A stretch of DNA of 64,000 nt. Origin: Lachnospiraceae bacterium MD329 (lineage in GTDB: Bacteria > Bacillota > Clostridia > UBA1381). The first letter of the stretch is position 1, and each line of letters begins with the position of its first letter. The position numbers and the translations under genes were made by a program. The stretch covers positions 167-64,166 of the forward strand of contig VIQV01000022.1 in assembly GCA_010206265.1 (NCBI GenBank), given 5' to 3'. Below are positions 6,710 to 14,760 of the stretch, piece after piece. The notes under the pieces are model-generated. The model was not told the DNA's origin and did not search any database. It saw nothing but the letters and a program-made list of their open reading frames with translations.

Positions 6710-7903
6710 TTAAAAACCTCCCAATACATTATCTAATTCATTTACGAACAATTCTACATCATTTTCCGTTATAATCAGCGGCGGTGCAATTCTGATTGTA
6801 TTTCCGCCGCAAAGACTTGTTAAAAAGCCGTCGTCAAATAATTTATTAAATACATCTTTAGCAATTTCATTATTCAGTTCAATGCCTATAAGCAAGCCTG
6901 CTGAACGTACTTCCGTAATTTTACCGTCGTATTTTTTCTGTAAATCCAAAAGTCTGTTTTTAAAGATTTTTCCTATTTTATCGGCGTTTTCTACAAGTCC
7001 TTCATCATTGAAAATATCAAAGACTGCCAGACCTGCGGCTGATGCAAACGGACTCCCGCCAAAGGTGGTACCGTGGTCGCCCGGTTCAAAGGCAGAAGCA
7101 ATTTTGTCTGACGCGCATACGGCGCCTATCGGAATTCCGCCTCCGAGCGCTTTTGCGGAAGTGAATATGTCGGGATTGACCCCGTACAGCTGATGTGCAA
7201 ATAGTTTGCCTGTTCTTCCCATACCCGTCTGTACTTCATCAAAAATCAATATAATATCTTTTTCATCACAAAGCTGTCTTAGCTTTTTCACATATTCAAG
7301 GTCCATCGGGTGTACACCGCTTTCACCCTGAATAAGTTCAATCATAATTGCCGCTGTTTTATCTGTGACTGCATTTTCTACGGCTGAATAATTATTTGGC
7401 TCAACCTGTATAAAACCCGGAGTAAGAGGTTTATATGGTTTTTGATATTTTTCCTGACCTGTTGCCGCAACGGTTGCCAGAGTTCTGCCGTGAAACGACT
7501 TGTCAAGTGTTATGATTTCATATTTGTCAAGACCTTTTTTATGAAAATAAATTTTAGCGAGCTTGAAAGCACCTTCGTTTGCCTCCGCACCGCTGTTACA
7601 AAAAAATACTTTATCCGCAAATGTATTTTTAACAAGTTTCTCGGCAAGTTTTGCTTGATTTTCTATGTAATACAGACTTGAAGTATGAATAACCTTGTCA
7701 AGTTGGTTTTTCAGAGCGGAAATAAATTTAGAATGATTATGTCCGAGTGCGTTTACTGCAATACCGCCCAGAAAATCATAGTATTCTCTGCCGCTGCCGT
7801 CAAAGAGCTTTAAGCCTTTGCCGCCTGTAAAACAAACGGGCAGACGGCTGCCAAAGGTATTCATATAATATTTTTTATCGAGTTCAATAATTTCGTCTAA
7901 CAT
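6710..7903 (-). CDS. argD: Acetylornithine aminotransferase
   Basis: 397 residues, a class-III PLP aminotransferase. The PLP Lys is in TSAKALGGGIPIGA near residue 250, IFDEVQTGMGRTG binds the cofactor, and CNSGAEANEGAFKLAK holds the phosphate. It converts N-acetylglutamate semialdehyde to N-acetylornithine and may also act in lysine synthesis, as in other bacteria. ATG 7903 follows AAAGGAATG. It is the first gene of argD-argF-GNAT and is transcribed from the promoter at 7948-7976, which is overlapped by a predicted ArgR site. Confidence 0.95.
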   Translation of the reverse strand: MLDEIIELDKKYYMNTFGSRLPVCFTGGKGLKLFDGSGREYYDFLGGIAVNALGHNHSKFISALKNQLDKVIHTSSLYYIENQAKLAEKLVKNTFADKVFFCNSGAEANEGAFKLAKIYFHKKGLDKYEIITLDKSFHGRTLATVAATGQEKYQKPYKPLTPGFIQVEPNNYSAVENAVTDKTAAIMIELIQGESGVHPMDLEYVKKLRQLCDEKDIILIFDEVQTGMGRTGKLFAHQLYGVNPDIFTSAKALGGGIPIGAVCASDKIASAFEPGDHGTTFGGSPFASAAGLAVFDIFNDEGLVENADKIGKIFKNRLLDLQKKYDGKITEVRSAGLLIGIELNNEIAKDVFNKLFDDGFLTSLCGGNTIRIAPPLIITENDVELFVNELDNVLGGF

Positions 7904-7947
7904 TTTTAGACATTCCTTTCCGTATTAAATCTGCAAGTATGCTAACT

Positions 7948-7976
7948 ATTATACTCCTGTTTGAATAATAATGCAA
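7948..7976 (-). promoter_or_regulatory. argD promoter overlapped by an ARG-box-like operator
   Basis: Minus-strand TTGCAT (7976-7971), 17-base spacer and TATAAT (7953-7948) form the promoter. TGAATAATAATGCA at 7962-7975 matches the ArgR box (TGAAT, four A/T bases, ATTCA-like) with one mismatch and covers the -35 element. This arrangement fits repression by arginine-loaded ArgR. argR itself is not in the window. Confidence 0.75.
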
Positions 7977-8008
7977 GTATTTTTCATAAAAAGTTGAAAT
8001 AAATGAAA

Positions 8009-8052
8009 AATACCGTATAATTATTCACATAATTGAATAATTATACGGTATT
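8009..8052 (-). terminator. Bidirectional terminator after trx
   Basis: A perfect 19-bp stem (8009-8027 with 8034-8052, loop CATAAT) lies 11 bases after the thioredoxin stop, with A/T runs on both sides. It isolates the arg promoter from upstream read-through. Confidence 0.85.
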
Positions 8053-8062
8053 TTATGCATAA

Positions 8063-8380
8063 TTATAAAAGTTCGTCAATAGCGTCCTCATAATCATCAA
8101 GCGAATGAGCGCCTATAAGCTTTTTTACGGGCTTGCCGTTTTCAAACAGAATAACTGTGGGAATTGAAACGATTGCGTTTTGTGCCGCAATCTCGCCCTC
8201 GTCGTCTACATTCAGTTTGCATACTTTTACTTTGCCGTCATATTCCTTTGCGAGCTGTTCTATAATAGGTGAAACCATTTTACAGGGACCGCACCAAGAC
8301 GCCCAAAAATCTACGAGCACAAGTTTATCCGACTTTAATACCTCGCTGTCATAATTACTGCTTGTTAATGTAATTTCCAT
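8063..8380 (-). CDS. Thioredoxin
   Basis: 105 residues, the standard single-domain length. The redox centre WCGPC is at residues 29-33 within VLVDFWASWCGPCK, and the cis-Pro is in VSIPTVILF. It is a cytosolic dithiol reductant with no signal peptide. ATG 8380 follows AGGAGG. No thioredoxin reductase is adjacent. The gene stands alone between a terminator and the upstream secreted-protein gene, 33 bases away. Confidence 0.95.
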   Translation of the reverse strand: MEITLTSSNYDSEVLKSDKLVLVDFWASWCGPCKMVSPIIEQLAKEYDGKVKVCKLNVDDEGEIAAQNAIVSIPTVILFENGKPVKKLIGAHSLDDYEDAIDELL

Positions 8381-8413
8381 TTGTTTTTCCTCCTAAATAT
8401 TTATTCAGTTGTA

Positions 8414-9022
8414 TTAAAATGTTGAGCCTGTAACATTCAGACTTCCTGAGTTATACACCGTTTGCCCTTCAAAGACAGTACCGTTGTATGTATATTTTTC
8501 AACCGTAACACCCGTGCCTGTAGAGATTACGGCAGTTATTGAAACATTGCCGTTTTCATCTTCTCCTGCGGAAAAATCTACTTTGCCGAGCTGAATATAT
8601 TTATTTATCAGAGCATAATATTCTCCGTTTTTTTCAACCTCTAAGAGCCACATATTACCGTCGTCCCACATCAGTTCACCGTTTTCATCCTTTTGTGCGG
8701 ATGTGTACAGTTTAACTGCCGCATTACTGTTTTCGCCTAATTTAATATTTGCTTTTCCAACCTCGCTCCAACCGTCCTGAACTGCTGTTTTGGAGTTCTT
8801 TTCGGTAATGTTTTTTTCGTGGCGCTGTGTTTCGGTGTTACCTGCAGTAGGCTGCGGTGACGGTGTTAAAGTTTGAGGCGGTTCGGTCATATCAAGCGTT
8901 TTACGGGGCAGGGCAGAGATAATATTATCCTCTCTTACTCGCTGTCCTGCGGTATATCCGCCTGCAAAAATTGCCGCCGCAATTACTACCGCGCCTATAC
9001 CCTTTAATAATGATTTATTCAT
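8414..9022 (-). CDS. Membrane-anchored extracytoplasmic protein, unknown
   Basis: 202 residues. One N-terminal hydrophobic segment (residues about 8-26, IGAVVIAAAIFAGGYTAG) acts as a signal anchor. A Pro/Thr-rich linker (TEPPQTLTPSPQPT) follows, then a compact domain of about 110 residues with alternating polar and hydrophobic strands (KYIQLGKVDFSAGEDENGNVSITAVIST). There is no lipobox Cys. It starts 32 bases after the YigZ-family gene stop with a GAAAGGAG-type site, so the two may be co-transcribed. No family recognised. Confidence 0.65.
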   Translation of the reverse strand: MNKSLLKGIGAVVIAAAIFAGGYTAGQRVREDNIISALPRKTLDMTEPPQTLTPSPQPTAGNTETQRHEKNITEKNSKTAVQDGWSEVGKANIKLGENSNAAVKLYTSAQKDENGELMWDDGNMWLLEVEKNGEYYALINKYIQLGKVDFSAGEDENGNVSITAVISTGTGVTVEKYTYNGTVFEGQTVYNSGSLNVTGSTF

Positions 9023-9054
9023 TAAATTGCTCCTTTCTGATGTCTGAAAGAAAA

Positions 9055-9696
9055 TTATTCATCAGCATCTATGTCAACGTATTTTGTATTTATTTTATTA
9101 CAGCTTGCTTTGCCGTTTGTCATATTGGTAATATCGGCAAGAAATTTTTCTGTGTTGTTCTTGGGACAGGATATAATGAACGTAACTTCGTCTTCGTATA
9201 TTGTATCCTCAAGCAGATAGCCGTTCGACGCAATTTCATACTGCATTTTTCCGAGAAGTGTGTAATCAACTCTGACGGATATAATATCGCAAAGCTGTCT
9301 TAGGACTATTTTCGACGCGATAAGTCCTGATTTTGCTGACGCGCCGTATGTATGTACCAGTCCGCCCGTACCGAGAAGAGTACCGCCGAAATAACGCGTT
9401 ACAACTACGCATACATCAACTATGTCAGACCTTCTTATTGCGTCCAGTACGGGCATACCTGCCGTTCCCGACGGTTCACCGTCGTCGCTGTAGCGGAAAA
9501 TGTTGTTTTCATCAATTACATATGCGTAAACATTGTGTGTTGCGTCGGGATATTTAGAGCGTATTTCCGATAGAAATGCAAGTGCTTCATCTTCATTTTT
9601 AACAGGGCATACATTTGCGATAAACCGCGATTTTTTTTCAATCAGTGTTGTTTGCGACCTTTCACTGACTGTTTTATAAATATCTTTTACCGACAT
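9055..9696 (-). CDS. yigZ: YigZ/IMPACT-family (UPF0029) protein
   Basis: 213 residues from ATG 9696, which has TTGGAG 8 bases upstream; a TTG at 9708 is a weaker start. The IMPACT-type signature is clear: KKSRFIANV, then DATHNVYAYVI, FRYSDDGEPSGTAGMPVLDAI and VVVTRYFGGTLLGTGGLVHTY. The C-terminal 70 residues form the YigZ DUF1949 domain. The bacterial family's exact role is unclear; links to proline-rich peptide or nucleic-acid handling have been suggested. It begins 13 bases after hflX and is likely in one operon with it. Confidence 0.85.
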   Translation of the reverse strand: MSVKDIYKTVSERSQTTLIEKKSRFIANVCPVKNEDEALAFLSEIRSKYPDATHNVYAYVIDENNIFRYSDDGEPSGTAGMPVLDAIRRSDIVDVCVVVTRYFGGTLLGTGGLVHTYGASAKSGLIASKIVLRQLCDIISVRVDYTLLGKMQYEIASNGYLLEDTIYEDEVTFIISCPKNNTEKFLADITNMTNGKASCNKINTKYVDIDADE

Positions 9697-9709
9697 TACA
9701 TACTCCAAT

Positions 9710-10960
9710 CTACATTATATAATCTCTTATTTTATCGTACATTTGCGCGTCTACCATCAGTTCCATAACAGTGCCGCCGTCGGAGTATTCCTCGCTAATG
9801 ACCTTCTGAGTTTCGTGAAGTTCGTTTACAAGCGCGCCTGCGCTGTAGGGAATACACGCCTTTACCTGTTGTTTCTGACCGGGTGCGGCGGCAGCAAGCG
9901 CGTCTATAAGTTTTTCGATATTTTTTCCTTCTTTTGCGCTTATATACACTCCGTTTGACGTTTTATCGGGAGAGCTTTCAAGTCTGTCGCATTTATTATA
10001 AACATTTATAATAGGTTTACCGACAGCGCCGATATCCGAAAGAACCTTTTCAACGACAGCAATATGATTATCCGCCTGTTCGTTTGAGGCGTCTATTATA
10101 TGCAGAAGTACGTCTGCCTGAACAGCCTCTTCAAGCGTTGATTTAAATGCCTCAATTAAGTGGTGAGGCAGTTTTCTTATAAAGCCTACCGTGTCAACGA
10201 GCAGTATTTTCCTGTTATCGTCGAGCGTAATCATTCTTGATGTAGGGTCAAGCGTGGCAAAAAGCTTATCTTCGGCAAATACGTCCGCGTCGGTAAGCTT
10301 ATTTAAAAGCGTGGATTTGCCTGCGTTTGTATATCCTACCAGTGCGGCGGTTATTACTCCGTCTTTTTTTCGTCTGCCGCGTATAAGCCCGCGGTGTTTT
10401 TTCAGTTCTTCAATTTCCTGTTCAAGAGCGGAAATTCTGCGTCTTATATGACGGCGGTCATTCTCCAGACGCGTTTCACCGGGACCGCGAGTACCTATGC
10501 CCGCGCCTGTACGGCTCATTTCCGTACCAAAACCACGCAGACGGGGAAGTCTGTACTTTAACTGGGCAAGTTCTACCTGTAACTTACCTTCGCCGCTTTT
10601 TGCGCGCATTGCAAATATATCAAGTATAAGCATTGAGCGGTCAAGTACCTTAATTCCGAGAAAATCGGTTATGTTGCGCGTCTGTACAGGTGACAGCTCG
10701 TCATCAAAAACAACCGCGTCGGCGTTAAGCGCGTCTACGGCATTTTTCAGTTCTTCTAATTTACCTTCGCCCATATATGTTGCTGTTTCGAGGTCGGGTT
10801 TGTTTTGTATCATTTCACCGACGACTTCTCCGCCTGCGGTTTTTACCAGTTCGCCAAGCTCTGCAACGGATTCGTCGGTTGTGTCGTTTAAAACATCACG
10901 CAAACCTCTGTGTACACCTGCGAGAATTACGCGTTCTTGCTTTTGCTCGTTATATTCCAT
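9710..10960 (-). CDS. hflX: HflX-type ribosome-associated GTPase
   Basis: 416 residues. The N-terminal HflX subdomain and coiled coil include the glycine-rich RGFGTEMSRTGAGIGTRGPG segment, LRGFG being typical. The GTPase domain then shows GYTNAGKS (G1, about 206), the G3 DTVGFIRKLPH with the family Phe after Gly, and NKCD (G4). HflX splits stalled or stress-inactivated 70S ribosomes. ATG 10960 follows GGGAGGTCATT. It heads the hflX-yigZ-8414 run on the minus strand. Confidence 0.93.
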   Translation of the reverse strand: MEYNEQKQERVILAGVHRGLRDVLNDTTDESVAELGELVKTAGGEVVGEMIQNKPDLETATYMGEGKLEELKNAVDALNADAVVFDDELSPVQTRNITDFLGIKVLDRSMLILDIFAMRAKSGEGKLQVELAQLKYRLPRLRGFGTEMSRTGAGIGTRGPGETRLENDRRHIRRRISALEQEIEELKKHRGLIRGRRKKDGVITAALVGYTNAGKSTLLNKLTDADVFAEDKLFATLDPTSRMITLDDNRKILLVDTVGFIRKLPHHLIEAFKSTLEEAVQADVLLHIIDASNEQADNHIAVVEKVLSDIGAVGKPIINVYNKCDRLESSPDKTSNGVYISAKEGKNIEKLIDALAAAAPGQKQQVKACIPYSAGALVNELHETQKVISEEYSDGGTVMELMVDAQMYDKIRDYIM

Positions 10961-11058
10961 AATGACCTCCCTATATATGTTTAGTATAACAAAAAATTGC
11001 CTCTAAGTATACCCTTTTAGAGAAATTTTTAAAATTTTTTCACAATTTGTTTTTATTT

Positions 11059-11087
11059 GAAAAAAAGAGTGGTCACTGACCACTCTT
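11059..11087 (-). terminator. proA terminator overlapping its stop codon
   Basis: Stem 11065-11073 with 11079-11087 and a T-run on the minus strand (11064-11059). The upstream arm overlaps the proA TAA at 11086-11088. Confidence 0.8.
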
Positions 11088-12333
11088 ATCCGCGCACCTG
11101 ACCGCTGCCGTAAATAATATATTTAACAGATGTAAGCGCCTCAAGTCCCATAGGACCGCGTGCGTGCATTTTTTGTGTGCTGATACCTATTTCAGCTCCG
11201 AATCCAAATTCAAATCCGTCTGTAAAACGCGTAGACGCATTTACATATACTGCCGCCGCGTCAACTTCATTCAGGAATTGCTGTGACTTTTCATAGTTAT
11301 TGGTCACAATAGCCTCGGAATGTTTGGTGTTATACTTATTTATATGCTCTATTGCTTCGTCTATGCCGTCAACAATTTTCACTGCAATAATATAGTCGTT
11401 ATATTCTGTGTAATAGTCCTCGTCTGTGACGTCAAGCACGTCGGGGAAGATATTTTTTGCCTGTTTGTCGGCGCGTATTTCAACATTCTTTTCTTTAAGC
11501 GCTTTAAATATTACAGGTACAAACTTATCTGCAATTTTCTTGTCAATAAGAAGTGTTTCCGCCGCATTGCATACAGACGGACGCTGTACCTTTGCATTAA
11601 TTACAATATCGCGCGCCATATCTAAATCGGCGTCACCGTCAACATAGACGTGACAGTTACCTGCCGCCGTTTCAATTACAGGCACAGTTGCATTTTCAAC
11701 AACGCTTTTTATAAGACCTTTACCGCCGCGCGGAATAAGTACATCGACGTATCCGTTCATTTTCATTAAACGAGTTGCTGTTTCGCGTGAAGTATCTTCA
11801 ATTATATTCAGCGTTCCTTCAGGCATACCTGCGCTGTAAGCGGCGTTCTGCATAATCTTCATTATTGCTGTATTTGAATTGATTGCCTCACTGCCGCCGC
11901 GGAGTATACACGCGTTTGAGGTCTTTAGACATAATGCCGCCGCGTCTGCCGTAACGTTAGGACGCGCTTCATAGATAATAGCGATAACGCCGAGCGGTAC
12001 ACGCTTTTTTCCGATAAGAAGACCATTCGGACGTTTTTGCATATTGATTACCTCTCCGATAGGGTCATTAAGCGCGGCAACCTGTCTGACGCCCTCTGCG
12101 ATGTCGGTTATACGTTCTTTTGTAAGCGTCAGACGGTCAAGCATAGCTTTAGCCATTCCGTTATTTTCGGCATTGCTTAAATCAAGTTTATTTGCCTCTA
12201 TGATTTTATCCGCATTGCTGATAAGCGCGTCGGCTATTGCCGAAAGCGCGTTGTTTTTTGTTATGGTGTTAACTCTTGCAAGCGCAAATGACGCGTTTCG
12301 CGCCAGTTCGCATTTTTCAATTAATTCACTCAT
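11086..12333 (-). CDS. proA: Glutamate-5-semialdehyde dehydrogenase (gamma-glutamyl phosphate reductase)
   Basis: 415 residues, standard length. It reduces gamma-glutamyl phosphate with NADPH in proline synthesis. The catalytic Cys lies in KVQRPSVCNAAETLL near residue 255. RGGSEAINSN and LIPRGGKGLI are family hallmarks. ATG 12333 follows AGGAGTAAGCT and lies 3 bases after the proB stop, so proB-proA form one operon, with a terminator at the proA end. Confidence 0.95.
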   Translation of the reverse strand: MSELIEKCELARNASFALARVNTITKNNALSAIADALISNADKIIEANKLDLSNAENNGMAKAMLDRLTLTKERITDIAEGVRQVAALNDPIGEVINMQKRPNGLLIGKKRVPLGVIAIIYEARPNVTADAAALCLKTSNACILRGGSEAINSNTAIMKIMQNAAYSAGMPEGTLNIIEDTSRETATRLMKMNGYVDVLIPRGGKGLIKSVVENATVPVIETAAGNCHVYVDGDADLDMARDIVINAKVQRPSVCNAAETLLIDKKIADKFVPVIFKALKEKNVEIRADKQAKNIFPDVLDVTDEDYYTEYNDYIIAVKIVDGIDEAIEHINKYNTKHSEAIVTNNYEKSQQFLNEVDAAAVYVNASTRFTDGFEFGFGAEIGISTQKMHARGPMGLEALTSVKYIIYGSGQVRG

Positions 12334-12336
12334 AGC

Positions 12337-13146
12337 TTACTCCTTATCAAAATTTTTAGATACAAACAGTGTTCCGACGGGTTTGCCGTCAAGTATATCA
12401 TATATAGCGTCAACATTGTTTCCATTTGCAATTATCATATGAATGCCTGCGCCTGTTGCGCGCTCTGCCGCGTCAAGCTTTGTTACCATACCGCCTGTGC
12501 CTCTGCTGGTGCCGGCTCCGCCTGCGACATCTCTTACAGAATCAATGTCGTATACGACAGGTAAAAATTCTGCATTTTTATTTTTATGGGGGTCGTCGTT
12601 ATAAAGACCGTCTATGTCAGAAAAGAGTATAAGCAAATCCGCGTCTACCATATCGGCAACATATGCTGAAAGAGTGTCGTTGTCGCCGATTTCAATTTCA
12701 TCATAGCTTACGGTATCATTTTCGTTTACAATAGGGATTATTCCCATTTCCAAAAGTGCGGTTACGGTATTCTGAATATTTCTTTTGCGTCTTGGTACAG
12801 CAATATCGTCACGGGTTACAAGCACCTGCGCGACTGTGTTGTTATACTCTGAGAACATCTTGTCGTAAAGGTACATCAGCTCGCACTGTCCGACTGCCGC
12901 AATAGCTTGTTTGCCTTTCGTATCTCTCGGTTTTTCTGAAAGTCCAAGTTTGCCAAGCGCAATACCTATAGCGCCCGACGAAACGAGTATTATTTCTTTT
13001 CCCTGATTGCGTAAGTCTGAAAGTACCATTGCCAGACGGTCAATAAGCTTTAAATTCATTGTTCCGCGTTCGTATGTAAGTGTGGAAGTGCCCACCTTTA
13101 CCACTATACGCGTCGCAGCGGACACGTCTTTTAAAATATCGTTCAT
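12337..13146 (-). CDS. proB: Glutamate 5-kinase, short form without PUA domain
   Basis: 269 residues from ATG 13146, with GAAGGGG upstream; a TTG at 13164 falls inside that ribosome binding site and is rejected. Amino-acid kinase motifs are VVKVGTSTLT at the N-terminus, LVSSGAIGIALGKL, VNENDTVS and FSDIDGLY, and GTGGMVTKLDAA near the C-terminus. The roughly 100-residue PUA domain of the long form is absent, as in many Firmicutes. It makes gamma-glutamyl phosphate, the feedback-controlled first step to proline. Confidence 0.95.
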   Translation of the reverse strand: MNDILKDVSAATRIVVKVGTSTLTYERGTMNLKLIDRLAMVLSDLRNQGKEIILVSSGAIGIALGKLGLSEKPRDTKGKQAIAAVGQCELMYLYDKMFSEYNNTVAQVLVTRDDIAVPRRKRNIQNTVTALLEMGIIPIVNENDTVSYDEIEIGDNDTLSAYVADMVDADLLILFSDIDGLYNDDPHKNKNAEFLPVVYDIDSVRDVAGGAGTSRGTGGMVTKLDAAERATGAGIHMIIANGNNVDAIYDILDGKPVGTLFVSKNFDKE

Positions 13147-13262
13147 TATGATTAACCCCTTCAATTAGTAAATTTACATTTTTGCTATGTACTTAGATTA
13201 ACATAATTTTTACCGTTTTGCAATAGCCGTAATGTCAATTTTTTGATAATGTCAGAAATACT

Positions 13263-13296
13263 AAAAGACATTCCCGAAAAATTCGGAAATGTCTTT
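13263..13296 (-). terminator. Terminator downstream of the small DUF6514-like gene
   Basis: AAAAGACATT pairs with AATGTCTTTT around an inner CCCGAA/TTCGG stem. T-runs exist on both strands, so it can also insulate proB. Confidence 0.75.
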
Positions 13297-13314
13297 TAAT
13301 TCCGTATCTGATAC

Positions 13315-13512
13315 TTACATATCAAGATAATCCTCGACAGCGTCATAAAGCTGAATTGATGAAAGCTGATATTTGTTAAACTTTTCAGCAAGGTTAAGAG
13401 CCTCTGTTTTATCTGCGGTGACATCTGCTGCGTGCATTGTTCCGCATTGTAGTCCATATGTATCATATTTTTGTCCTTCAATCGTTATTTGAGTGTTTAT
13501 AATATTGTACAT
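13315..13512 (-). CDS. Small acidic protein resembling DUF6514
   Basis: 65 residues; ATG 13512 follows AAGGAG. A short beta region (KYDTYGLQC) leads into VTADKTEALNLAEKFNKYQLSSIQLYDAVEDYLDM. That C-terminal pattern, with a helix, LS-x-x-x-L and an acidic VEDYL end, resembles DUF6514, a clostridial family without known function. It lies 37 bases downstream of the XRE gene, probably in the same transcript. The family call is from memory of the pattern and is moderate. Confidence 0.6.
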   Translation of the reverse strand: MYNIINTQITIEGQKYDTYGLQCGTMHAADVTADKTEALNLAEKFNKYQLSSIQLYDAVEDYLDM

Positions 13513-13549
13513 TTGTATTCTCCTTGTTTTTATAATGTGTAAATTAAAA

Positions 13550-13798
13550 TCATACTACCACATCATATTGGTAGTCGGCGCTTAGTAACATTGACATTGT
13601 AATACCAAAGCCGTCACATATTTTTTTGAGCGTGCTTATTTTAATATTTACTAAGCCTTGTTCAATTCTTCTGTAGTGGCACAGGCTCATTCCGATTTTG
13701 TTACAGAATGCTTCTTGAGTAAGGTCTTGCTTAATCCTTTCACAAATTATTCTGTTGCCAATTTCTTTGAAGTAGATTTTTTCTTTTTCCAAACACAT
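13550..13798 (-). CDS. XRE-family helix-turn-helix regulator
   Basis: 82 residues from ATG 13798, chosen because AAGGAGGTG lies 7 bases upstream; an earlier ATG at 13843 would add 15 residues but lacks a site. The HTH_3 fold spans residues about 10-65: IGNRIICERIKQDLTQEAFCNKIGMSLCHYRRIEQGLVNIKISTLKKICDGF in outline. There is no effector domain. It is divergent from the AgrA/AgrC-like pair and could control that promoter and its own. Confidence 0.85.
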   Translation of the reverse strand: MCLEKEKIYFKEIGNRIICERIKQDLTQEAFCNKIGMSLCHYRRIEQGLVNIKISTLKKICDGFGITMSMLLSADYQYDVVV

Positions 13799-13978
13799 TT
13801 TTTTCACCTCCTTAAAATATTTTTTGCAAATAAAATATTGCATATCATATTATGAGGCATTTTGTCTGATAATGTAAAGATGTGGGACAGTCTATTGTCA
13901 AGTGAGGTAGGATTTTTGTCATAATTGGTATATATAGGAAGAAAATTTCATCTTTTTTAATAAAAAACTTAAAAAGTA

Positions 13979-13994
13979 TTTCCTTTTTAGGAAA
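13979..13994. promoter_or_regulatory. Palindrome in the promoter of the AgrA/AgrC-like pair
   Basis: TTTCCT-TTTT-AGGAAA is a perfect 6-bp inverted repeat. It sits about 10 bases upstream of a -10-like TATAAT (14001-14006), in the position of the -35 region, so it is a candidate operator for the XRE or LytTR regulator. Confidence 0.4.
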
Positions 13995-14040
13995 AACAGT
14001 ATATAATTAAATAAAAATACCAAAAGGATAAGCAAAGTGT

Positions 14041-14760
14041 ATGCGCGTTGTTATTTGTGATACAGATCAGGTGTTTTTAGAAAAATTGCAAATTGAACTG
14101 CAAAAGCAGTTTAGTAAGCATAATCAGGAATGTAATTTTCAATGTGTTACCGGTGGTGCAGAACTTCTTGATATATGCCGTGAACAGGAAATAGACGCGG
14201 TATTTATGGAACCTGTGCTTTCGGGAATTGACCGATTTCAAACGGCGGCAGAACTGAGAAAATTAAGTAAAAATATTATGCTGGTCTTTGTGTCGTGCAA
14301 AGAAGACGCAGTATATGAATCATTTGAGTATAATCCGTTATGGTTTGTGCCGAAAAGAAAACTGAATATGCTCGCACAGGCAGCAGAAAAAGTGATTGAA
14401 AGTTATAATCTGCTCAAATCGGAAAATCGTTGGGTTAAGTTAGTATACGGTAAAAAGTTGGTGAGGATAGATATTCAAAACACCGTATATTTAAAAAGCG
14501 AGGGTCACTACATAAGAATTATTTTAAAAGACGGTGTGATTTATAAAAGTTTCAGATGTAAACTGGACGATATTGAACCTAAGCTTGCCAAGTATTTTTT
14601 TGTAAGAATTCATAAAAGATTTTTGTTGAATTTACGTTTTGCTGAATGTATATCGCCGACGGATATGAAATTGACAAATGGAGAGAAAATACCAATAAGC
14701 CGTTCTAAAGTATGCGAGGTAAAGGATAAATTTCTGGATTATTGTAGGAGTGTAAGATGA
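14041..14760 (+). CDS. AgrA/LytTR-type response regulator lacking the phosphoacceptor Asp
   Basis: 239 residues. The receiver domain (about 1-120) keeps acidic residues in CDTDQ (Asp7, Asp9) and a Lys in WFVPK, but where the family has FLD the sequence is VFMEP. The phosphoacceptor position (57) is therefore Glu, not Asp. The C-terminal LytTR DNA-binding domain (about 135-235) looks intact: YLKSEGHYIRI, FVRIHKRFLLNL and IPISRSK. The Glu could mimic a constitutively phosphorylated state. It overlaps the sensor gene by ATGA. The start ATG 14041 has only a weak upstream site (AGGATAAGCAAAGTGT). Confidence 0.85.
   Translation: MRVVICDTDQVFLEKLQIELQKQFSKHNQECNFQCVTGGAELLDICREQEIDAVFMEPVLSGIDRFQTAAELRKLSKNIMLVFVSCKEDAVYESFEYNPLWFVPKRKLNMLAQAAEKVIESYNLLKSENRWVKLVYGKKLVRIDIQNTVYLKSEGHYIRIILKDGVIYKSFRCKLDDIEPKLAKYFFVRIHKRFLLNLRFAECISPTDMKLTNGEKIPISRSKVCEVKDKFLDYCRSVR

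Noticed and set aside
13296-13481. Alternative frame inside the DUF6514-like gene
   Set aside because: It includes the terminator hairpin, and its start has no ribosome binding site; the 13315-13512 frame has AAGGAG.
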